This document shows positions 4,070 to 7,469 of a stretch of DNA of 7,469 nt, piece by piece (the first letter of the stretch is position 1; the number at the start of each line of letters is the position of its first letter). Where the stretch lies: positions 1-7,469 of the forward strand of contig JAPKEY010000072.1 of assembly GCA_028821815.1 (NCBI GenBank), given 5' to 3'. The position numbers and the translations under genes were made by a program. Origin of the DNA: Candidatus Poseidoniales archaeon. Lineage in GTDB: Archaea; Thermoplasmatota; Poseidoniia; Poseidoniales; Thalassarchaeaceae. The notes below the pieces were generated by a model. That model saw nothing but the letters and a program-made list of their open reading frames with translations, was not told the origin of the DNA and searched no databases.

Positions 4070-5473
4070 TCAACGATAGAGGTCACCGCTCATTGAGTCA
4101 TTTGAAGGGGGTGGTGGCAGGGACGGAGTCTTCTCGTGGGCCACCCGGCGACGGTCCTGGATATCATCCACAGCCGCCACGATGTCCGACCACTGCAATT
4201 CTCTGCGATCGTTATACATCGCAACCAGAGTCGCTGTCGAGAACACTTCAGCCAGCCACGCTCCACTGAAACCCTTCGTCATGCTGACCAACTTAGCCAA
4301 CTCCTTCTCTGTAGGTGTGATGCTGTTTGCTTCACAGTGTTTCTCAAGCATAGGATATCGTGCGTCAGAATCGGGCAGGCCGATTGTGATGATGACGTCG
4401 AAGCGACCGGGACGATCGCGTAGAGCATCGTCCAAATCTTCAACGAAATTCGTCGTTGCAATTGTGAATACACCCTTGTTTTCATCGACTCCATTCAATG
4501 CTTGGAGAACCTCCCCTAGAATGGGGTGTGATGCAACCTTTCGACTCAATCCGCCCGCACTATCAATGTCTTCAAGAACGACGACAGAAGGCGCAAGTCG
4601 GCGCGCTATGTCGTAGATTGTGTGCACACATCGTCGTTGAAGATGCTCTGAAGTCATGACGATGAAAGTCGTATCGGGATAGGATTCAATCATCGCTTTG
4701 ATGGCCATGGTTTTGCCACAACCAGGGGGGCCAGAGAGAATGATGCCCCGACTGGATTTGAGATTGGTCTCAGCGATAACGCTCAGATTACGGATGAACG
4801 TGTGAGCATGGAGGTCGAGCTTCAATTTGACCTGATCGGTTAGATGAGGCTCTTCAATGACACCAGTTCGGGCAATCCAAGAGAAATCAGCTTTCCACGC
4901 TTTACCACGTAGTGGGCTGTTAGCCCAAGCATACTCGATGAAAGCATCTAGGTATTTTTTTGCAAATTCTCTAGTGTCTTTACAACCTGAGAGGTAACTG
5001 ATTCGTAGACGGATATCACCGTCCCCGTCAACTTCCACAGTGAAGACCATTGGCCCATGTTCGGTACTGACGTAAATCTGACCTTCATTCATGACTTGGA
5101 CAGTTTCTCCCGAGCCAAGGTCGACCAAGGAATATGTTGGCGCTTCTTCGTGTTCGCCCCATCGGGTCCAACGAACCTCGGAATCAACTTTGAATTTCTC
5201 GGAGTCGATGAAGTTCGGCAAAGTCGAAATCATCAAGACGCCCAGTCGGGCATTCCAGAATTTGCTGATACTTGCTACCTTACCACCAACGTAACCTTCC
5301 ACTTTTCGGATTTCAGCCGTGGTGGGGTCACGAGCCTTCTTCGTGGGGTTGAATGCTTTTGAGAGCCCATGAATCGTCCCCATAGTCCCTTCTTCACCGT
5401 TCTCGAAATGAATTGTCACTTCATCCTTTTTACCGTTCTTTTTCTTGCTGTTTTTGCCGTTTTTATTTTCCAT
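4070..5473 (-). CDS. AAA ATPase with a novel N-terminal domain, candidate unfoldase or remodelling factor
   Basis: This 467-residue protein has one classical AAA module: Walker A GPPGCGKT (248-255), Walker B VVVLEDID (297-304), sensor 1 in TIATTN (Asn342), arginine-finger motif RPGRFD (354-359) and sensor 2 region GFSGAWLAE (401-409). This is the Cdc48/proteasomal-ATPase/BCS1 style of AAA protein, which forms hexamers that pull on protein substrates using ATP. Residues 1-20 are Lys/Asn-rich. Residues about 20-215 form a domain I do not recognise, probably the substrate or adaptor part. The C-terminus is a short Pro/Ser tail, with no HbYX proteasome-docking motif visible (it ends DLYR). It follows TFB by 24 nt without its own TATA box, so the two are probably co-transcribed. 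Next to a Ubl system the obvious inference is action on tagged proteins. Confidence 0.88.
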   Translation of the reverse strand: MENKNGKNSKKKNGKKDEVTIHFENGEEGTMGTIHGLSKAFNPTKKARDPTTAEIRKVEGYVGGKVASISKFWNARLGVLMISTLPNFIDSEKFKVDSEVRWTRWGEHEEAPTYSLVDLGSGETVQVMNEGQIYVSTEHGPMVFTVEVDGDGDIRLRISYLSGCKDTREFAKKYLDAFIEYAWANSPLRGKAWKADFSWIARTGVIEEPHLTDQVKLKLDLHAHTFIRNLSVIAETNLKSSRGIILSGPPGCGKTMAIKAMIESYPDTTFIVMTSEHLQRRCVHTIYDIARRLAPSVVVLEDIDSAGGLSRKVASHPILGEVLQALNGVDENKGVFTIATTNFVEDLDDALRDRPGRFDVIITIGLPDSDARYPMLEKHCEANSITPTEKELAKLVSMTKGFSGAWLAEVFSTATLVAMYNDRRELQWSDIVAAVDDIQDRRRVAHEKTPSLPPPPSNDSMSGDLYR

Positions 5474-5486
5474 TTTTTCACTTCCA
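5466..5486 (-). repeat. 21-nt repeat at the AAA start (copy of 6510-6530)
   Basis: These 21 bases are identical to 6510-6530 and cover the SD, spacer, ATG and next codons. A near copy with one substitution and one insertion is found at the P1 start (2314-2334). Confidence 0.8.
5478..5485 (-). promoter_or_regulatory. SD-like GGAAGTGA before AAA, within a 21-nt repeat
   Basis: GGAAGTGA lies 4 nt before the AAA ATG. The stretch 5466-5486, covering SD and first codons, is identical to 6510-6530 at the TFB start. As there is no TATA box here, the element probably acts in translation. Confidence 0.6.
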
Positions 5487-5497
5487 TTTGGTACTAA

Positions 5498-6517
5498 TCA
5501 TTGATTGAGAGAGTTCGTAACCTCATCCGCTACTATTGCAGCATCTAACCGGATGAGCAACTTTTCGAGGATGCGCATCAGGCCACGCACCGTCACTTCT
5601 GATACACCAGCGACTTTGCAGACTTGAGATTGGGTTTGGCTGTGGCCACTGTTCTGTGCGGCCTTGTATAGAATTGCGGCCGCAACGCCTGCTGGCTTCT
5701 TGCTCTGCCAATCCAACGAATCGCCGACGCGGCCCCACAGGTTGTTGGCCTCGCCGAGCACAGTTGCTGGCAAACCGAGATCACTGTGGAACTTGTCTAG
5801 ATACTCATCAGGTCCAGTGATGTGATGCGCTCCAAGACAGCGCGACAGGAGCCGAATGGTACGCTTTAGTTCCTTCATGGCTAATTCTTCGGTCATGTCG
5901 AATGATTGCGCAATCTCTTCGATCCGTCGGGGCAAGTGGGCTTCACGAGCGGCCACATAGACGCACGCTGCAGACACCCCTCGGATACTTCGTCCAGTGA
6001 CGATGTTTTCATTTGCAGCATATCGATACAGACGAGAAGCCTCCTCAACCAGAGAGGGAGGTAGATTGCCGCGGTCACGGATGAACTGCATGGCCGTAGA
6101 GAGGTTTCGCGCGCGAGATTGCCGATTCTTGCTACGCTCATCAATCAGAATTCGACGACGCCAACTTCGAGCTTTGCTTCCTTTGATACCATGAATCCGT
6201 GCACCCGCACCAGAGATATCGCTGCGCGAGATAGTCGTGTTGAGGCCTTTGTCGGAAAGTGATTCTCGGGCAGGAGCACCAACCCGGGAGCGATCTGCAC
6301 CATCTGAATAATTGGTCCATTCAGCCCCTGGGTCAATTGCATTCACTTCGGAAACGTTCCCACACTCGTAACAGTAGGTTTCGCCCCGTACTTCGTCTTC
6401 GTTCCACTCTGTGGCACCACAATTCTTGCATGGTGTGGTTTGACCCACAGTTCGACGTTGGGACGGTCGTCCCGCACCAACAGATTTCTTTCGCGATTTT
6501 TTGTTTGTTTTTTCCAT
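5498..6517 (-). CDS. tfb: Archaeal transcription initiation factor TFB (TFIIB homologue)
   Basis: This 339-residue protein has the standard TFB layout. A basic tail is followed by a zinc ribbon, Cys30-x2-Cys33 and Cys49-x2-Cys52, then the B-finger/linker segment with EWTNY and SRVGAP (about 65-83) and DKGLNTTI (88-96). Two cyclin-like repeats follow, about 130-220 (with IRGVSAACVYVAAR) and about 236-325 (with PAGVAAAILYKAAQ and a helix-turn-helix CKVAGVSEVTVRGL). TFB binds the TBP-TATA complex and the BRE and recruits RNA polymerase. Length and motifs are complete, so it is probably functional. Archaea often carry several TFBs that select promoter subsets. Its link to AAA and its promoter's similarity to the P2 promoter suggest a TFB specific to this locus, which is inference; it could instead be the general TFB. 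The start is fixed by GGAAGTGA four nt upstream and a TATA box 29 nt upstream. Confidence 0.96.
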   Translation of the reverse strand: MEKTNKKSRKKSVGAGRPSQRRTVGQTTPCKNCGATEWNEDEVRGETYCYECGNVSEVNAIDPGAEWTNYSDGADRSRVGAPARESLSDKGLNTTISRSDISGAGARIHGIKGSKARSWRRRILIDERSKNRQSRARNLSTAMQFIRDRGNLPPSLVEEASRLYRYAANENIVTGRSIRGVSAACVYVAAREAHLPRRIEEIAQSFDMTEELAMKELKRTIRLLSRCLGAHHITGPDEYLDKFHSDLGLPATVLGEANNLWGRVGDSLDWQSKKPAGVAAAILYKAAQNSGHSQTQSQVCKVAGVSEVTVRGLMRILEKLLIRLDAAIVADEVTNSLNQ

Positions 6518-6530
6518 TTTTTCACTTCCA
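6510..6530 (-). repeat. 21-nt repeat at the TFB start (copy of 5466-5486)
   Basis: This copy contains GGAAGTGA (6522-6529), the A-rich spacer and the ATGGAAAA start of TFB. Sharing of a whole translation-start module by adjacent genes suggests recombination, domain shuffling or selection for a common initiation signal. Confidence 0.8.
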
Positions 6531-6538
6531 ATATTTTT

Positions 6539-6550
6539 CTTTTATAACCG
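6539..6550 (-). promoter_or_regulatory. Archaeal TATA promoter for the TFB-AAA transcript
   Basis: The minus strand reads CGGTTATAAAAG, with TATAAA starting 29 nt before the TFB ATG. The nine bases TTATAAAAG are identical to those of the P2 promoter. A normal start site about 25 nt downstream would fall at or next to the ATG, so the message may be leaderless even though an SD-like sequence sits between. Confidence 0.75.
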
Positions 6551-6694
6551 ATTGATGAGGCGAGTAACGCCACCGAGGACATACCATCCTAGCGCGGCTT
6601 TCTGCAGACCCCGTAGGAGGTTATGAACCCCTCGTCGAATCCAATGTCAGCTGACGTATTTTCACTCCAATTCGGCCCCAGTCAAAGGGACGAA
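6551..6694. other. Spacer between P3 and the TFB promoter
   Basis: No gene is supported. A perfect 10-bp palindrome GTCAGCTGAC lies at 6646-6655, about 100 nt upstream of the TATA box, and could bind a dimeric regulator. A frame of about 21 codons crosses the TATA box but has no other support. Confidence 0.4.
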
Positions 6695-7469
6695 TCACTC
6701 ATCCCCCGCGTCCTGCCCCAGCATTTCCCGTAGACGCTCGTCAACCTCCATCCCAGGGTAAATTTCTCGAAATCTTCTCCGCCAACCCATACGATCCCCC
6801 GTTCGCCCACGAATTTTATATTGCGAAGGCAAGTGCCTAAATAGCGGGGTTATTTTCTCAGCAGTAATCAGGTCATTTCGCAACGCCAGCAATAATCCAG
6901 CAACAATGTCGCCAAGAATCACATCATCCTCGCGTACCCCCTCTTCCGTTGACTTTTCGACATGAATGCAAATCGGCTTCGTCATATCGTCACCAAGTCT
7001 AGCAACCTTTCGCACCTCAAAGTAGTCACCTGCATTCAAAGCAGGTGCAATCAAATTCTTCCCCGGTTTCTCGGGCGCAATTCGATACAGATTCCCACTA
7101 ATTCCATCAACGTAAATGCCGTCAGTACCAACTCTTACTGAACCAGCAAATTCCTCCACCAATTCGCGAACCCATTGAAATGACAATGCCCACGCCTTTC
7201 GGTCGCATGTCAAAAATTCCCTCCCAACATGAGACGACCATAGAAGAATCGCCACACGACAACGGTCAGCAATATGCTCACCCACAGCACCATCTGCCAT
7301 TCGGGTAAACTCCTCCCGAATTGCGGGAACCTTTGGCGCAAATGCCCCCGTCATCGTATCAATCAGCGACATCCACGGCTCGCGCCAGTACAGGTACGCC
7401 AATTCTTCAAGTGGCCGAGTATCTAGTCCATGATATCGATCAAACATTAATTCAGGTAACACACTTGAA
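6695..7469 (-). CDS. P3: paralogue of P1/P2 with the shared Cys domain (N-terminus beyond window)
   Basis: The frame stays open to the right edge, and comparison with P2 predicts about 100 further residues, so the gene is probably truncated by the window. A GTG at 7462 gives 255 residues and is used for numbering; an internal ATG lies at 7447. Landmarks match P2 and P1: W75 with ALSFQW (92-97), IYVDGISGNLYRI (116-128), PICIHVEK with Cys165 (163-170) and LGDIVAGLLLAL (183-194), then a basic segment and an acidic end. Similarity to P2 also extends upstream of W75 (VAILLW against TGLFIW). It lies before the TFB promoter, outside the Ubl run. I do not recognise an established family. The candidate role is the same Cys-dependent, possibly E2-like, function, perhaps with a different target. 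Whether it has a zinc ribbon like P2 cannot be seen. Confidence 0.7.
   Translation of the reverse strand, partial: SSVLPELMFDRYHGLDTRPLEELAYLYWREPWMSLIDTMTGAFAPKVPAIREEFTRMADGAVGEHIADRCRVAILLWSSHVGREFLTCDRKAWALSFQWVRELVEEFAGSVRVGTDGIYVDGISGNLYRIAPEKPGKNLIAPALNAGDYFEVRKVARLGDDMTKPICIHVEKSTEEGVREDDVILGDIVAGLLLALRNDLITAEKITPLFRHLPSQYKIRGRTGDRMGWRRRFREIYPGMEVDERLREMLGQDAGDE

Noticed and set aside
4182..4616. Plus-strand frame of 144 codons
   Set aside because: It is antisense to the AAA module, whose Walker and sensor motifs are intact.
6523..6590. Short frame of about 21 codons ahead of TFB
   Set aside because: It crosses the TATA box and has no SD or recognisable product.
1..7469. CRISPR arrays, insertion sequences, integrase or attachment sites
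   Set aside because: No regularly spaced repeats, transposase or integrase motifs, or tRNA-linked repeats are visible.

Overview
The window looks like an archaeal genome fragment or an archaeal mobile or accessory region. The evidence is a full-length archaeal TFB (TFIIB-type initiation factor), two strong TTATAAAAG TATA boxes placed about 30 nt before start codons, and Shine-Dalgarno (SD) sites of the GGAGG/GGAAGTGA type. I cannot fix the lineage from sequence alone. A Thermoplasmatota/Poseidoniales-like euryarchaeon is possible, but that is a guess. Every gene I can support lies on the minus strand, so transcription runs from high to low coordinates.

Layout in order of transcription. (1) 6695-7469: C-terminal part of a gene cut by the window edge (called P3 here). 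(2) A TATA promoter near 6541-6546, then TFB (5498-6517) and, 24 nt downstream, an AAA ATPase (4070-5473). (3) A second TATA promoter near 3901-3906, then a run of five genes: P2 (2809-3876, zinc ribbon plus a Cys-containing domain), a 71-residue ubiquitin-like protein ending in Gly-Gly-Cys (2511-2726), P1 (1626-2321), an E1-like ThiF-family enzyme (960-1625) and a JAB/JAMM metalloprotease (397-963). P1, E1 and JAB are contiguous or overlapping. (4) At the left edge, the N-terminal 86 residues of a class I/II PLP-dependent aminotransferase (1-259), which looks like housekeeping metabolism and may mark the border of the accessory cluster.

The main result is a compact ubiquitin-like conjugation locus: modifier (Ubl), activating enzyme (E1), deconjugating or processing protease (JAB), and an AAA ATPase that could unfold tagged proteins. 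No textbook E2 is present. However, P1, P2 and P3 are divergent paralogues of one family: [I/V]xVxGxSGxxYRI, then an invariant Ile-Cys-Ile-[His/Asp], then a Gly-Asp-initiated hydrophobic helix. The Cys and following helix resemble the active-site segment of E2 enzymes (ICLD...W...LL). I propose them as candidate E2-like or Cys-bearing transfer partners, P2 additionally carrying a zinc ribbon that could act as an E3-like or substrate-binding module. This is inference; a novel unrelated domain is a real alternative.

Likely working model: the JAB trims Cys71 from the Ubl to expose Gly-Gly, the E1 adenylates and thioesterifies it, one or more P proteins carry or direct it, the AAA ATPase acts on modified targets, and the co-encoded TFB may drive the system's own promoters. 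Intergenic regions hold several strong hairpins, notably a structured 189-nt spacer between Ubl and P1.
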